Source: Gammaproteobacteria bacterium (lineage in GTDB: Bacteria > Pseudomonadota > Gammaproteobacteria > Pseudomonadales > Halieaceae). Taken from it: a DNA stretch of 28,437 nucleotides. The stretch's first letter is position 1. Each line of letters opens with the position of its first letter. Shown here one piece after another: positions 7,757-16,441 of this stretch. Location: NCBI GenBank assembly GCA_002748505.1, contig PDSN01000073.1, positions 1-28,437 on the forward strand. Direction: 5' to 3'. The notes under the pieces were generated by a model, which saw only the letters and a program-made list of their open reading frames with translations, was not told the origin of the DNA and did not search any database. The position numbers and the translations under genes are program-made.

Positions 7757-9226
7757 GTGACTGAACGCAAGCGCGAAAGACCCGATGATTATTTCAAAGA
7801 CTGGAAAGAGCGCGAGGCGCTCGCCGAGGGTATGATTCCTCTCGTTGGCAAGCTGTCACGAGAGAAAAACGTCAAATGCTATATCTATGGCCGTTCGCTG
7901 GTGAACGAGTCGGTGTTGAACCTGATGAAGCACCATCGCTACGTGCGCCAAGTCGAAGACAATGAGCTGTCTGAATTTGATACTTTCCCGGTTGTTAAAG
8001 CGCTGGCGGATATGGATATCGGCCCCGCTCATATTGATATTGGTCGTTTGGCCGTGGGCTTTTTTGAAAAGAAAGAGGGCGGCGATCTCGATTTACAGGC
8101 CTATCTGGACAAAGAGCTTGCCCTTCCTGAGGGTGAAGCCAAAGAGCCCCCCCACAAGCCGGTGGATGTTGTACTGTACGGTTTTGGTCGCATCGGCCGC
8201 TTGATGGCGCGTATTTTGATTGATAAAACCGATGGCGGTGCGGGGCTGCGCCTGCGTGCGATTGTGGTGCGCAAGGGTAAAGCACCTAACGATCTGGTCA
8301 AGCGAGCCAGCCTGTTGCGTCGCGATTCCGTGCACGGTGCCTTCAAAGGTACGATCCGCGTCGATGAAGAGCGTCAATCTTTCGTGGCCAATGGCAATGA
8401 GATCAAAGTCATTTACGCCAATTCGCCTGATTCAATTAACTATCACGACTATGGCATCGACAACGCCATGTTGATTGACAACACCGGGGTATGGCGTGAT
8501 CGCGAAGGTTTGTCACAACACTTGAAGTGCCCCGGCATTGCCAAAGTGATACTGACTGCGCCAGGCAAAGGTGATTTGAAAAATGTGGTAGCGGGCATTA
8601 ACAACGACGAGATCCTGGATTCCGATCAGATTATTTCCGCCGCTTCCTGTACCACCAACGCCATTTCACCGGCGCTTAAAGCGCTGAATGACAAATTTGG
8701 TGTGGTAAGTGGTCACGTCGAAACCGTACACGCCTACACCAATGACCAAAACCTCATCGACAATTACCACAAAGGCCCTCGTCGCGGTCGCTCCGCAGCG
8801 CTGAATATGGTGATCACCGAAACCGGCGCGGCCAAGGCGGTGTCCAAGGTGCTGCCGTACTTTGAAGGCAGACTGACCGGCAATGCGATTCGCGTGCCCA
8901 CGCCGAACGTGTCCATGGCTATTTTGAACCTGCAGCTGGGGCGCGAAACCACGGTCGAGGAGGTCAATGAGTACATGCGCTACATGGCTTTGCACTCACC
9001 GCTTCGCAAGCAGATTGATTTCTCGAACTCGCCGGAAGTGGTCTCCACCGATTTTGTCGGCTCTCGTCACGCCTGTATTTTCGATGCGCAAGCCACCGTG
9101 GTAAATGGCAAGTCCGCTGTGCTCTACCTGTGGTATGACAACGAATACGGCTATAGCTGTCAGGTGCATCGCATCGTGCAGCAGATGGCGGGCATCCGCT
9201 ACACGACCTTCCCGCGGGAATCCTGA
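7757..9226 (+). CDS. Glyceraldehyde-3-phosphate dehydrogenase, long form with N-terminal extension
   Basis: Oxidises and phosphorylates glyceraldehyde-3-phosphate with a nicotinamide cofactor, or runs the reverse reaction. At 489 residues it is about 150 longer than ordinary GapA. The catalytic part starts near residue 136, with cofactor motif GFGRIGR at 142-148, active-site SAASCTTNAI (Cys298), catalytic His325 in HAYTNDQN, and WYDNEYGYS near the end. Residues 1-135 form a separate module, ending near LDLQAYLDKEL, of unknown role. I chose the GTG at 7757 because AAGGA lies 9 nt upstream and upstream codons look non-coding. A similar long GAPDH beside mfd and nqr occurs in Pseudomonas (gapB, as I recall). 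Direction in vivo (glycolysis or gluconeogenesis) is not shown by the sequence. Confidence 0.93.
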   Translation: MTERKRERPDDYFKDWKEREALAEGMIPLVGKLSREKNVKCYIYGRSLVNESVLNLMKHHRYVRQVEDNELSEFDTFPVVKALADMDIGPAHIDIGRLAVGFFEKKEGGDLDLQAYLDKELALPEGEAKEPPHKPVDVVLYGFGRIGRLMARILIDKTDGGAGLRLRAIVVRKGKAPNDLVKRASLLRRDSVHGAFKGTIRVDEERQSFVANGNEIKVIYANSPDSINYHDYGIDNAMLIDNTGVWRDREGLSQHLKCPGIAKVILTAPGKGDLKNVVAGINNDEILDSDQIISAASCTTNAISPALKALNDKFGVVSGHVETVHAYTNDQNLIDNYHKGPRRGRSAALNMVITETGAAKAVSKVLPYFEGRLTGNAIRVPTPNVSMAILNLQLGRETTVEEVNEYMRYMALHSPLRKQIDFSNSPEVVSTDFVGSRHACIFDAQATVVNGKSAVLYLWYDNEYGYSCQVHRIVQQMAGIRYTTFPRES

Positions 9227-9236
9227 GTCCTTGCAC

Positions 9237-9266
9237 CAGGGGTAGACTTCATCCAGTCTGCCCCTG
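9237..9266 (+). terminator. Hairpin after the GAPDH gene
   Basis: CAGGGGTAGAC (9237-9247) pairs with GTCTGCCCCTG (9256-9266): eleven pairs including one G-T wobble, with an eight-base loop. It starts 10 bases after the stop codon. Only a loose T-rich tail (CATATTTTC) follows, so termination may be partial or assisted. Confidence 0.55.
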
Positions 9267-9435
9267 ACTCATATTTTCAACACCGTTTCCCCCTGTTGGC
9301 GTACCGCAGTTTGCAGGTCTTGCGATGCGCGAAAGGGTGGACGGTGGTGACCTCTTGGGCGAGATTGCGCGTCCGGCAGATAAGCTCCAAAACAAGAAGA
9401 TCAAATAAATTCCCAGCCAATTCCATAGCCAATCT

Positions 9436-9464
9436 TTACCATAGCCTGAATAACCCTGTATAAT
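9436..9464 (+). promoter_or_regulatory. Candidate sigma70 promoter of the nqr operon
   Basis: A perfect TATAAT lies at 9459-9464 with TTACCA (four of six matches to TTGACA) 17 bases before it. Transcription would begin near 9471 and leave a leader of about 113 nt before nqrA. The rest of the 9267-9583 gap shows no gene. Confidence 0.6.
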
Positions 9465-9476
9465 GAAGCGGTTTTT

Positions 9477-9486
9477 TTGGCGCCAA
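9477..9486. promoter_or_regulatory. Palindrome TTGGCGCCAA just after the nqr transcription start
   Basis: A perfect ten-base palindrome preceded by GGT plus a T-run and followed by CC. It lies about 6-16 bases downstream of the inferred start of transcription, a typical repressor position. No known operator is matched. Confidence 0.3.
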
Positions 9487-9583
9487 CCGTTCCCCCACCA
9501 GCTTGCGTCAGCTTAGGCCTGTTTTGGGCGGGTGTGTGACGGTACCAAAGACCCCAGACAACTGTTTTGAATAGGCAGATCGT

Positions 9584-10918
9584 ATGATCAAAATCAAACG
9601 AGGCATGGATATTCCCATCCAGGGCGCTCCCGCACAGACCATTGATACCGCTCCACCAGCACGCCATGCGGCCCTGGTGGGTTATGATTACGTGGGCATG
9701 AAGCCGACCATGGCGGTAGCCGTGGGCGATATCGTAAAGAAAGGCCAAGTGCTGTTTAGTGACAAGAAAACCCCCGGCGTGCTCTACACGGCACCCGCTG
9801 GTGGCACCGTGAGCGCGATTAACCGCGGTGCAAAACGGGTATTGCAGTCGGTGGTGATCGAAGTCCAGGGCGATGACGCCGAGAACTTCGGCGTACACGA
9901 CCTGAAAACCACGGACAGCGCAGCCTTGCGCGAGTTGCTGGTGCAAAGCGGACAGTGGCCCGCACTGCGCACCCGTCCTTACAGCAAAGTGCCCGCCATC
10001 GATTCAGAGGCGGCGGCCATTTTCGTTACTGCGATGGACACCCACCCGTTGGCGGCCGACCCCGCGGTAATTATCGCTGAGCAGGCAGACGCTTTTGCCC
10101 TGGGTGTGGATGCCCTGGCAAAACTGACCAGCGGCACTGTGCATGTCTGCCACGCTGCCAATGCCGATCTACCAAAAGCCAGCGCCAGCAACGTCAACTA
10201 TGCAGGCTTTGCCGGGCCGCACCCCGCGGGCCTTGCGGGTACGCATATTCACATGCTCGAAGGCGCAAGCGTTACTAAAACCGTATGGACGATTGGCTAT
10301 CAGGATGTGATTGCCATCGGTCGTTTGTTGTTAGACGGTGTTTTGTACACTGATCGCGTGGTGGCGCTTGCCGGCCCGCAGATCAGCAAACCGCGTCTGC
10401 TGCGCACCCGTCTCGGCGCTGACTTACAAGCCCTGTGCGCTGGAGAAATGAAACAGGGTGACAACCGCATTATTTCCGGCTCGGTGCTGGGCGGTCGCGG
10501 TGTCCAAGGCGCAACAGCGTATTTGGGACGCTACCACAATCAGGTATCCGTGCTGCTTGAAGGGCGTCACCGCGACTTTTTGGGCTGGCTGTCGCCCGGT
10601 GCAAAGCGTCACTCCAACCTCGGCATTTATATCTCCAGCTTTTTCGGCTTAAAACCGCTCGCCATGACCACCAATACCAACGGCTCCGAGCGCGCCATGG
10701 TGCCAGTGGGCAGCTACGAAAAGGTGATGCCGCTGGATATTTTACCCACGCAATTGTTGCGCGCGCTGTTGGTGGGTGACACCGAGGTGGCTCAGCAGCT
10801 GGGCTGCCTGGAACTCGATGAAGAAGATCTGGCGCTGTGCACCTATGTGTGCCCGGGCAAATACGAATACGGTCCCATTTTGCGGGATAACCTCACACGC
10901 ATTGAGAAGGAGGGCTGA
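9584..10918 (+). CDS. nqrA: Na+-translocating NADH:quinone reductase subunit A
   Basis: Cytoplasmic-side subunit of the six-subunit Na+ pump that oxidises NADH and reduces ubiquinone. It has no membrane segments or bound flavin, and in the family it is linked to quinone binding. The 444 residues match the usual length. The N terminus MIKIKRGMDIPIQG and the lipoyl-like stretch GDIVKKGQVLFSDKK, TAPAGGTVSAINRGAKR are characteristic. Further family-like text includes GTHIHMLEGA and YVCPGKYEYGPILRDNL near the C terminus. The ATG at 9584 has only a weak ribosome site (GGCAG). It is first in the operon, with nqrB starting 3 nt after its stop. Confidence 0.97.
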   Translation: MIKIKRGMDIPIQGAPAQTIDTAPPARHAALVGYDYVGMKPTMAVAVGDIVKKGQVLFSDKKTPGVLYTAPAGGTVSAINRGAKRVLQSVVIEVQGDDAENFGVHDLKTTDSAALRELLVQSGQWPALRTRPYSKVPAIDSEAAAIFVTAMDTHPLAADPAVIIAEQADAFALGVDALAKLTSGTVHVCHAANADLPKASASNVNYAGFAGPHPAGLAGTHIHMLEGASVTKTVWTIGYQDVIAIGRLLLDGVLYTDRVVALAGPQISKPRLLRTRLGADLQALCAGEMKQGDNRIISGSVLGGRGVQGATAYLGRYHNQVSVLLEGRHRDFLGWLSPGAKRHSNLGIYISSFFGLKPLAMTTNTNGSERAMVPVGSYEKVMPLDILPTQLLRALLVGDTEVAQQLGCLELDEEDLALCTYVCPGKYEYGPILRDNLTRIEKEG

Positions 10919-10921
10919 TCC

Positions 10922-12115
10922 GTGGGACTGCGCAAAATTCTAGATGATTTAGAGCCGCATTTTCATAAAGGCGGTAAATACGAAAACTGGTACGCCCTGT
11001 ACGAAGCGGTTGACACCATTTTCTACTCGCCCGGCAGCGTCACCAGGGCAAATGCCCACGTGCGTGACGGTGTCGATCTGAAACGCATCATGATTACCGT
11101 GTGGATGGCCTGTTTTCCAGCCATGTTCTTCGGTATGTACAACCTGGGCTGGCAAGCCACTCAGGTGATGCCCGCGGGTGCGGAACTCGAAGGCTGGCGC
11201 GGTGCGATTATCGCCATGCTCGCCGGTTACGATGCCAGCAGCCTGTGGGATTGCTTTATCTATGGTGCGGTATTTTTCGTGCCCATCTATTTGGTCACCT
11301 TTATCGTGGGTGGCTTTTGGGAAGTGCTGTTTGCAATGAAGCGCGGCCACGAGGTCAACGAAGGCTTCTTTGTGACTTCCATCCTGTTTGCTTTGATTGC
11401 GCCGCCGGATATTCCCCTGTGGCAGGTCGCGCTGGGTATTTCTTTTGGTGTGGTGATCGGTAAGGAAGTCTTTGGCGGCACCGGCAAAAACTTCCTGAAC
11501 CCCGCCCTGACCGGTCGTGCTTTCCTTTACTTTGCCTATCCCGCGCAGATGTCCGGCGACAGCGTGTGGGTGGCGGTAGATGGTTATACCGCAGCGACCC
11601 CGCTGTCCGTGGTGGCCTCGCAGGGTGTTGAAACCCTTGAGCAGCAATGGACCTGGATGGATGCATTCCTGGGTTTCATCCCCGGTTCAATCGGTGAGAC
11701 CTCAACCCTGGCTATCTTGATTGGCGGCGCGATTATTCTGGCGGCGCGTATCGCTTCCTGGCGTATTGTGGCCGGTGTGATGATCGGCATGGTGGGTTTC
11801 TCCCTGCTGCTCAATACCATCGGCTCCGACAGCAACCCCGCCTTTGCCATGCCCTGGTACTGGCATCTGGTCACTGGCGGCTTTGCCTTCGGCATGATCT
11901 TTATGGCCACTGACCCCGTGTCGGCCGCGATGACTGACACGGGCAAGTGGGTGTTTGGTATTTTGATCGGCCTGATGACCGTGTTGATTCGTGTGGTTAA
12001 CCCCGCGTTTCCAGAGGGCATTATGCTGGCGATCCTATTCAGTAACCTGTTTGCACCGTTGATCGATAACTTTGTGGTGCAGGCCAATATCAAACGGAGG
12101 CTTGCTCGTGGCTAG
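10922..12115 (+). CDS. nqrB: Na+-translocating NADH:quinone reductase subunit B
   Basis: Main membrane subunit, with covalent FMN, riboflavin and part of the Na+ path. It has 397 residues with many hydrophobic helices from about residue 55 to 390. The FMN acceptor is inferred as Thr226 in DGYTAAT (residues 220-226), attached by ApbE; the usual form of this motif is D-x-x-S/T-G-A-T, so Ala224 is a small deviation. KEVFGGTGKNFLNPALTGRA near 181-200 is a strongly conserved segment. The GTG start is supported by AAGGAGGG upstream. The 3' end overlaps nqrC by 8 bases. Confidence 0.97.
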   Translation: MGLRKILDDLEPHFHKGGKYENWYALYEAVDTIFYSPGSVTRANAHVRDGVDLKRIMITVWMACFPAMFFGMYNLGWQATQVMPAGAELEGWRGAIIAMLAGYDASSLWDCFIYGAVFFVPIYLVTFIVGGFWEVLFAMKRGHEVNEGFFVTSILFALIAPPDIPLWQVALGISFGVVIGKEVFGGTGKNFLNPALTGRAFLYFAYPAQMSGDSVWVAVDGYTAATPLSVVASQGVETLEQQWTWMDAFLGFIPGSIGETSTLAILIGGAIILAARIASWRIVAGVMIGMVGFSLLLNTIGSDSNPAFAMPWYWHLVTGGFAFGMIFMATDPVSAAMTDTGKWVFGILIGLMTVLIRVVNPAFPEGIMLAILFSNLFAPLIDNFVVQANIKRRLARG

Positions 12116-12881
12116 TAACGACAGTATCGGAAAAACGTTTCTGGTAGCGTTTGCCCTGTGTGTGGTGTGCTCGGTGGTGGTGTCAACCGCTGCGGTAGTG
12201 CTGAAGCCCGAGCAGGAGCGCAATAAAACGCTGGATCTAAAACGCAATATTCTCGCGGCAGCCGGTATGTTGCAGGAGGAAGTGCCCGTCGATCAGCAGT
12301 TCGCCAAGGTGGACACCCGCGTGGTCGACCTGCGCACCGGCAAATTCACCAGCGAGGTCAGCCCTGAGTCTTACGATCAGCGCAAGGCAGCGAAAGACCC
12401 TGCGCAGTCCAAGGCGGTTCCCGCCGAAGAGGATATCGCTAAGGTGATACGCAGAGAAGACTACGCCAAGGTGTATCTGGTGAAGGACGAGGCGGGCAAT
12501 GTTGAGCGCATTATCCTGCCCGTACACGGCTACGGTTTGTGGTCAACCCTGTACGGCTTCCTCGCTTTGGAAAGCGACGCCAACACCGTTATCGGCCTTG
12601 GTTTTTACGAGCACGGTGAAACGCCGGGGCTGGGTGGTGAAGTGGATAACCCGCGCTGGAAAGCGCAGTGGCAAGGCAAGAAAGTCTATAGGGAGGATAA
12701 AGTGGCGCTGGGTCTGATCAAGGGTATTGTGGATCGCAATGCACCGAACGCGGCGTATCAGATTGACGGCCTGTCCGGGGCGACCTTGACCTCCAACGGT
12801 GTCACCAATCTGGTGCACTTCTGGCTGGGCAGCGAGGGCTTTGGTCCCTTTATTAAAAACTTCAAAGCAGGGGAGGCGTAG
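12108..12881 (+). CDS. nqrC: Na+-translocating NADH:quinone reductase subunit C
   Basis: Membrane-anchored periplasmic flavoprotein subunit of Na+-NQR. It has 257 residues, with one N-terminal membrane helix (about 11-32) followed by a soluble domain. The covalent FMN site is DGLSGAT (220-226), with Thr226 as acceptor. The region FYEHGETPGLGGEV near 167-179 is typical of FMN-binding domains. The GTG at 12108 is chosen because GGAGG (12096-12100) lies 7 nt upstream; it overlaps the nqrB end by 8 bases, suggesting coupling. A longer in-frame extension to 12072 is not needed. Confidence 0.96.
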   Translation: MASNDSIGKTFLVAFALCVVCSVVVSTAAVVLKPEQERNKTLDLKRNILAAAGMLQEEVPVDQQFAKVDTRVVDLRTGKFTSEVSPESYDQRKAAKDPAQSKAVPAEEDIAKVIRREDYAKVYLVKDEAGNVERIILPVHGYGLWSTLYGFLALESDANTVIGLGFYEHGETPGLGGEVDNPRWKAQWQGKKVYREDKVALGLIKGIVDRNAPNAAYQIDGLSGATLTSNGVTNLVHFWLGSEGFGPFIKNFKAGEA

Positions 12882-12884
12882 GCA

Positions 12885-13550
12885 ATGGCGACATCCATAA
12901 AAGATACGCTGATTAATCCGATTTTTAATAACAACCCTATCGGTTTGCAGATTCTCGGTATCTGCTCGGCGTTGGCGGTAACCTCGTCACTGAAAGTGAC
13001 CCTGGTTATGTGTGTGGCGCTTACTACCGTAGTGGCGTTTTCCAACTTGTTTGTATCGCTGGTGCGTAATCATGTGCCCAGCGCGATTCGTATCATCGTG
13101 CAGATGATTATTATCGCTTCGCTGGTTATCGTGGTCGATCAGATATTGAAAGCCTACGCTTACGGTATCAGTAAACAGCTGTCGGTATTCGTCGGTCTGA
13201 TTATCACCAACTGTATTGTGATGGGTCGCGCCGAAGCCTTCGCGATGAAAAACCCGCCACTGCCTTCATTTATCGACGGTATCGGCAACGGTCTCGGTTA
13301 CAGTGCGATGTTGATTTCAGTGGCGGTGGTGCGGGAATTGTTCGGTGCGGGCAAATTGTTTGGTATCGAAATTCTGCCGCTGGTCACCGAGGGTGGCTGG
13401 TACAACCCCAACGGTCTGCTGCTGGCACCGCCCAGCGCATTTTTCATCATCGGCTTGTTTATCTGGGCGCTGCGCTCCTGGAAAACCGAACAGAAAGAAG
13501 CACCGGAATACAAAATTGCTAAACACACTGTGGCTGAGGAGGGCGCGTAA
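12885..13550 (+). CDS. nqrD: Na+-translocating NADH:quinone reductase subunit D
   Basis: Integral membrane subunit (221 residues, six or so helices), paired with NqrE. Together they hold an iron centre inside the membrane. The expected cysteines are present: Cys27 in GICSAL and Cys110 in TNCIVMGRAEAF. ISVAVVRELFGAGKLFG is a family-like stretch near residue 144. The ribosome site GGGGAGG is strong. The stop overlaps the nqrE start (TAATG). It is homologous to RnfE/RsxE, but the surrounding nqr genes settle the assignment. Confidence 0.96.
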   Translation: MATSIKDTLINPIFNNNPIGLQILGICSALAVTSSLKVTLVMCVALTTVVAFSNLFVSLVRNHVPSAIRIIVQMIIIASLVIVVDQILKAYAYGISKQLSVFVGLIITNCIVMGRAEAFAMKNPPLPSFIDGIGNGLGYSAMLISVAVVRELFGAGKLFGIEILPLVTEGGWYNPNGLLLAPPSAFFIIGLFIWALRSWKTEQKEAPEYKIAKHTVAEEGA

Positions 13551-14158
13551 TGGAACATTATCTCAGTCTGTTTGTACGGTCTATTTTTATCGAGAACATG
13601 GCTTTGGCCTTCTTCCTGGGTATGTGTACCTTTTTGGCGGTGTCCAAAAAGATCAACGCTGCCCTGGGCCTTGGCATCGCGGTGGTCGTGGTGCAGACCA
13701 TCACCGTGCCGATTAACAACCTGATTTACAAAAACCTGCTGGCCGATGGCGCTCTGGCCTGGGCGGGTCTGCCAGATCTGGATTTGAGCTTCCTGGGGCT
13801 TTTGGCCTATATCGGCGTGATCGCCGCACTGGTGCAAATCCTGGAAATGTTTTTGGATAAGTACGTGCCCGCGCTGTATAACGCCCTCGGCGTGTTTCTG
13901 CCGCTGATTACTGTAAACTGCGCTATCCTGGGTGGTACGCTGCTGATGGTAGAGCGCGATTACACCTTTGGTGAGTCGGTGGTGTTCGGCGCCGGTTCCG
14001 GGGTTGGCTGGGCGCTGGCGATTGTGGCGTTGGCAGGTATTCGCGAAAAACTGAAATACAGTGATGTCCCCAAAGGTCTTGAAGGCCTGGGTATCACTTT
14101 TATCATCGTTGGACTGATGTCGCTGGGCTTTATGTCCTTCGGCGGTATTGACATCTAG
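13550..14158 (+). CDS. nqrE: Na+-translocating NADH:quinone reductase subunit E
   Basis: Membrane subunit of 202 residues, related to NqrD and inserted in opposite orientation. Cys26 in GMCTFLAVSK and Cys123 in VNCAILGG are the likely iron-centre ligands shared with NqrD. The start MEHYLSLFVRSIFIENMALAF is the classic family N terminus. The strong GAGGAGGG ribosome site lies inside the nqrD 3' end. Homologous to RnfA, but the operon context makes NqrE clear. Confidence 0.97.
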   Translation: MEHYLSLFVRSIFIENMALAFFLGMCTFLAVSKKINAALGLGIAVVVVQTITVPINNLIYKNLLADGALAWAGLPDLDLSFLGLLAYIGVIAALVQILEMFLDKYVPALYNALGVFLPLITVNCAILGGTLLMVERDYTFGESVVFGAGSGVGWALAIVALAGIREKLKYSDVPKGLEGLGITFIIVGLMSLGFMSFGGIDI

Positions 14159-14169
14159 GGGCGCATGTT

Positions 14170-15393
14170 ATGGATATGACAATTGTATATGGTGTAGGCA
14201 TGTTCACCGCGATTGTGCTGGCGCTGGTAGCCATCATTTTGGTCGCGCGTTCCTGGCTGGTGAGCTCCGGCGAAGTGTCTATTGTGGTCAATGGTGAAAA
14301 AACCATCAATGTACCAGCGGGCGGCAAACTGCTGACCACGCTGGCCGCCGCCGATCTGTTTCTTCCCTCGGCCTGTGGTGGTGGCGGCACCTGCGCGCAG
14401 TGTAAGTGTATAGTCAAATCCGGCGGTGGCTCTATGCTGCCCACGGAAGAATCGCACTTTACCCGTCGCGACGCCGCAGAAGGTTGGCGGTTAAGTTGTC
14501 AAACCGCTGTTAAGCAGGATATGGAAATCCAGGTACCCGAGGAAGTGTTCGGTGTTAAACAGTGGGAGTGTACCGTTGAGTCCAACCCCAATGTGGCCAC
14601 CTTTATTAAGGAGCTGACCCTGCGTTTACCCGAGGGTGAAAACGTGGATTTCCGCGCGGGCGGTTATGTGCAGCTGGAATGTCCGCCACACCTGGTTAAG
14701 TACAAAGATTTCGATATCGACGAGGAATACCGCGGCGATTGGGAGCGCTTCAAGTTCTTTGATTTGGAGTCCAAGGTTGAGGAAACCGTGATCCGCGCTT
14801 ATTCGATGGCGAACTATCCTGAAGAAAAGGGTATCGTGAAATTCAACATCCGTATCGCCACACCGCCCCCCGGCAGTGAAGGCATTCCCTGCGGTAAGAT
14901 GTCCTCCTGGGTGTTTAACTTGAAGCCCGGCGACAAGGTCACAGTGTACGGGCCTTTCGGAGAGTTCTTTGCCAAAGACACCGATGCAGAGATGGTATTT
15001 ATCGGTGGTGGTGCCGGTATGGCGCCTATGCGTTCGCACATCTTCGATCAGCTGAAGCGTTTGAAGTCCAAGCGCAAGATGTCCTTCTGGTACGGTGCGC
15101 GCTCGCTGCGTGAAATGTTCTACCAGGACGAATATGATCAGCTGGCCGCCGAGAATGACAACTTCAGCTGGCATGTTGCTCTGTCCGATCCGCAACCAGA
15201 AGATAATTGGGAGGGCTTAACCGGCTTTATCCACAATGTCCTGTACGAAGAATATCTCAAGGATCACCCTGCACCTGAAGACTGTGAATACTATATGTGT
15301 GGGCCGCCCATGATGAACGCGGCGGTCATTCAGATGTTGACGGAGCTTGGGGTAGAACCAGAGAACATTCTGCTTGACGACTTTGGTGGCTAG
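14170..15393 (+). CDS. nqrF: Na+-translocating NADH:quinone reductase subunit F
   Basis: Electron entry subunit: it oxidises NADH on FAD and passes electrons to a 2Fe-2S cluster. The 407-residue length is standard. It has an N-terminal membrane helix (about 5-27), a ferredoxin domain with Cys69, Cys75, Cys78 and a later Cys110 as cluster ligands, and a flavin reductase domain. RAYSMANYP is the FAD motif, and MVFIGGGAGMAPMRS plus YYMCGPPMMN mark the NADH module. The C terminus LLDDFGG is typical. The ATG at 14170 is preceded by AGGGGC. Confidence 0.97.
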   Translation: MDMTIVYGVGMFTAIVLALVAIILVARSWLVSSGEVSIVVNGEKTINVPAGGKLLTTLAAADLFLPSACGGGGTCAQCKCIVKSGGGSMLPTEESHFTRRDAAEGWRLSCQTAVKQDMEIQVPEEVFGVKQWECTVESNPNVATFIKELTLRLPEGENVDFRAGGYVQLECPPHLVKYKDFDIDEEYRGDWERFKFFDLESKVEETVIRAYSMANYPEEKGIVKFNIRIATPPPGSEGIPCGKMSSWVFNLKPGDKVTVYGPFGEFFAKDTDAEMVFIGGGAGMAPMRSHIFDQLKRLKSKRKMSFWYGARSLREMFYQDEYDQLAAENDNFSWHVALSDPQPEDNWEGLTGFIHNVLYEEYLKDHPAPEDCEYYMCGPPMMNAAVIQMLTELGVEPENILLDDFGG

Positions 15394-16417
15394 GTTGACC
15401 TTGCCCAGCCACCGCTTGCGGTGGGTCTTCGCGTGCCTCGTAGCGCTTGCACTGCTTACTGGCTGTGAGAAACAGCCAGAGCTGGTGGCGCTGGAAGGTC
15501 AGGCCATGGGCACGTTCTGGCACGTTACATTTGTCCCCACCTCTGCGGTGCTGAACAACGACGGGTTAAAACAGGGTATTGCGGACGTGCTGGAGCGGCT
15601 TGAGGCGAGCATGTCCACCTACCGTCCTCACTCCGATATTTCCCGTTTTAACAAGCTGTCTGCGGGCGAACCGTTCACCCCGGACGCGGATTTCACCGTG
15701 GTACTGGACGCAGCCCTGGAGGTCGGTAAAAAAAGTGGCGGCGCTTATGATGTCACCATTGGCCCGCTGATTGAGGTTTGGGGTTTTGGTGCCAAGGGGC
15801 GGCGCACTACCTTGCCGGAAAAGCAGGAAATCGAAAAGGCCCTGGCGGCGAGTGGTGTATCCGCGCTGCGCTGGGAGAAAAATCTGGGTCAACTGACCAA
15901 GACTCGCCCGGTCGGTTTGGATTTCTCCTCTCTCGTCAAGGGATATGCGGTAGATGCTGTGGCCCTCTGGTTGCAATCTCAGGGCATTGAGCAATACCTG
16001 GTGGAAGTGGGTGGCGAGCTGCGCGTTGCAGGCGGTAAGCCCAATGGCCAGCCCTGGCGCGTAGCTATAGAACAACCGGAGGTGATGTCGGGAGACATAG
16101 CCGCCACCTTGGCACTTACCAACGCGGCAGTCGCGACCTCCGGTGACTATCGCAATTTCTTTGAAGTCGACGGCAAACGCTATTCGCATACCATAGATCC
16201 GCGCACTGGTTATCCGGTAGATCACAATCTGGTTTCGGTGACGGTGATCCACGATAGCGCCATGTTTGCTGATGCCTGGGCCACCGCCTTGCTGGTGGTC
16301 GGCACCGAGCAGGCCTTGAGGTTGGCCAAGCAGTACAATTTGGCAGTATTTTTGATCCGCCGTAAGGACGATGCCTTTATCGCCATTTCGTCTCCGGCAT
16401 TTGGCCCGTATTTATAA
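15386..16417 (+). CDS. apbE: ApbE-type FMN transferase lipoprotein
   Basis: Mg2+-dependent enzyme that moves FMN from FAD onto a threonine of NqrB and NqrC in the periplasm. From the GTG at 15386 the protein has 343 residues. It begins with a lipoprotein signal: basic MARLTLPSHRLR, a hydrophobic stretch, then lipobox LTGC with Cys27. Family motifs follow in order: QAMGTFWHV, MSTYRPHSDISRFNK, GAYDVTIGPL, DFSSLVKGYAVD, VEVGGELR, SHTIDPRTGYPV, and the metal-site text FADAWATAL. The start is uncertain: TTG at 15374 and TTG at 15395 are also possible, and none has a strong ribosome site. It overlaps the nqrF end. Confidence 0.93.
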   Translation: MARLTLPSHRLRWVFACLVALALLTGCEKQPELVALEGQAMGTFWHVTFVPTSAVLNNDGLKQGIADVLERLEASMSTYRPHSDISRFNKLSAGEPFTPDADFTVVLDAALEVGKKSGGAYDVTIGPLIEVWGFGAKGRRTTLPEKQEIEKALAASGVSALRWEKNLGQLTKTRPVGLDFSSLVKGYAVDAVALWLQSQGIEQYLVEVGGELRVAGGKPNGQPWRVAIEQPEVMSGDIAATLALTNAAVATSGDYRNFFEVDGKRYSHTIDPRTGYPVDHNLVSVTVIHDSAMFADAWATALLVVGTEQALRLAKQYNLAVFLIRRKDDAFIAISSPAFGPYL

Positions 16418-16441
16418 GTCCTTCCCACAGAGGATACGATC

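Noticed and set aside
9401..9946. Minus-strand open frame covering the nqr promoter and nqrA start
   Set aside because: It would run across the promoter and into conserved nqrA in antisense; its composition is not protein-like.
10949..11647. Long minus-strand open frame (232 codons) opposite nqrB
   Set aside because: It lies fully antisense to a well-conserved gene, its protein is low-complexity, rich in His, Gly and Gln, with no family features, and no start signal is seen.
15566..16252. Minus-strand open frame (228 codons) opposite apbE
   Set aside because: It mirrors the codon bias of apbE on the other strand; no recognisable domain or ribosome site.
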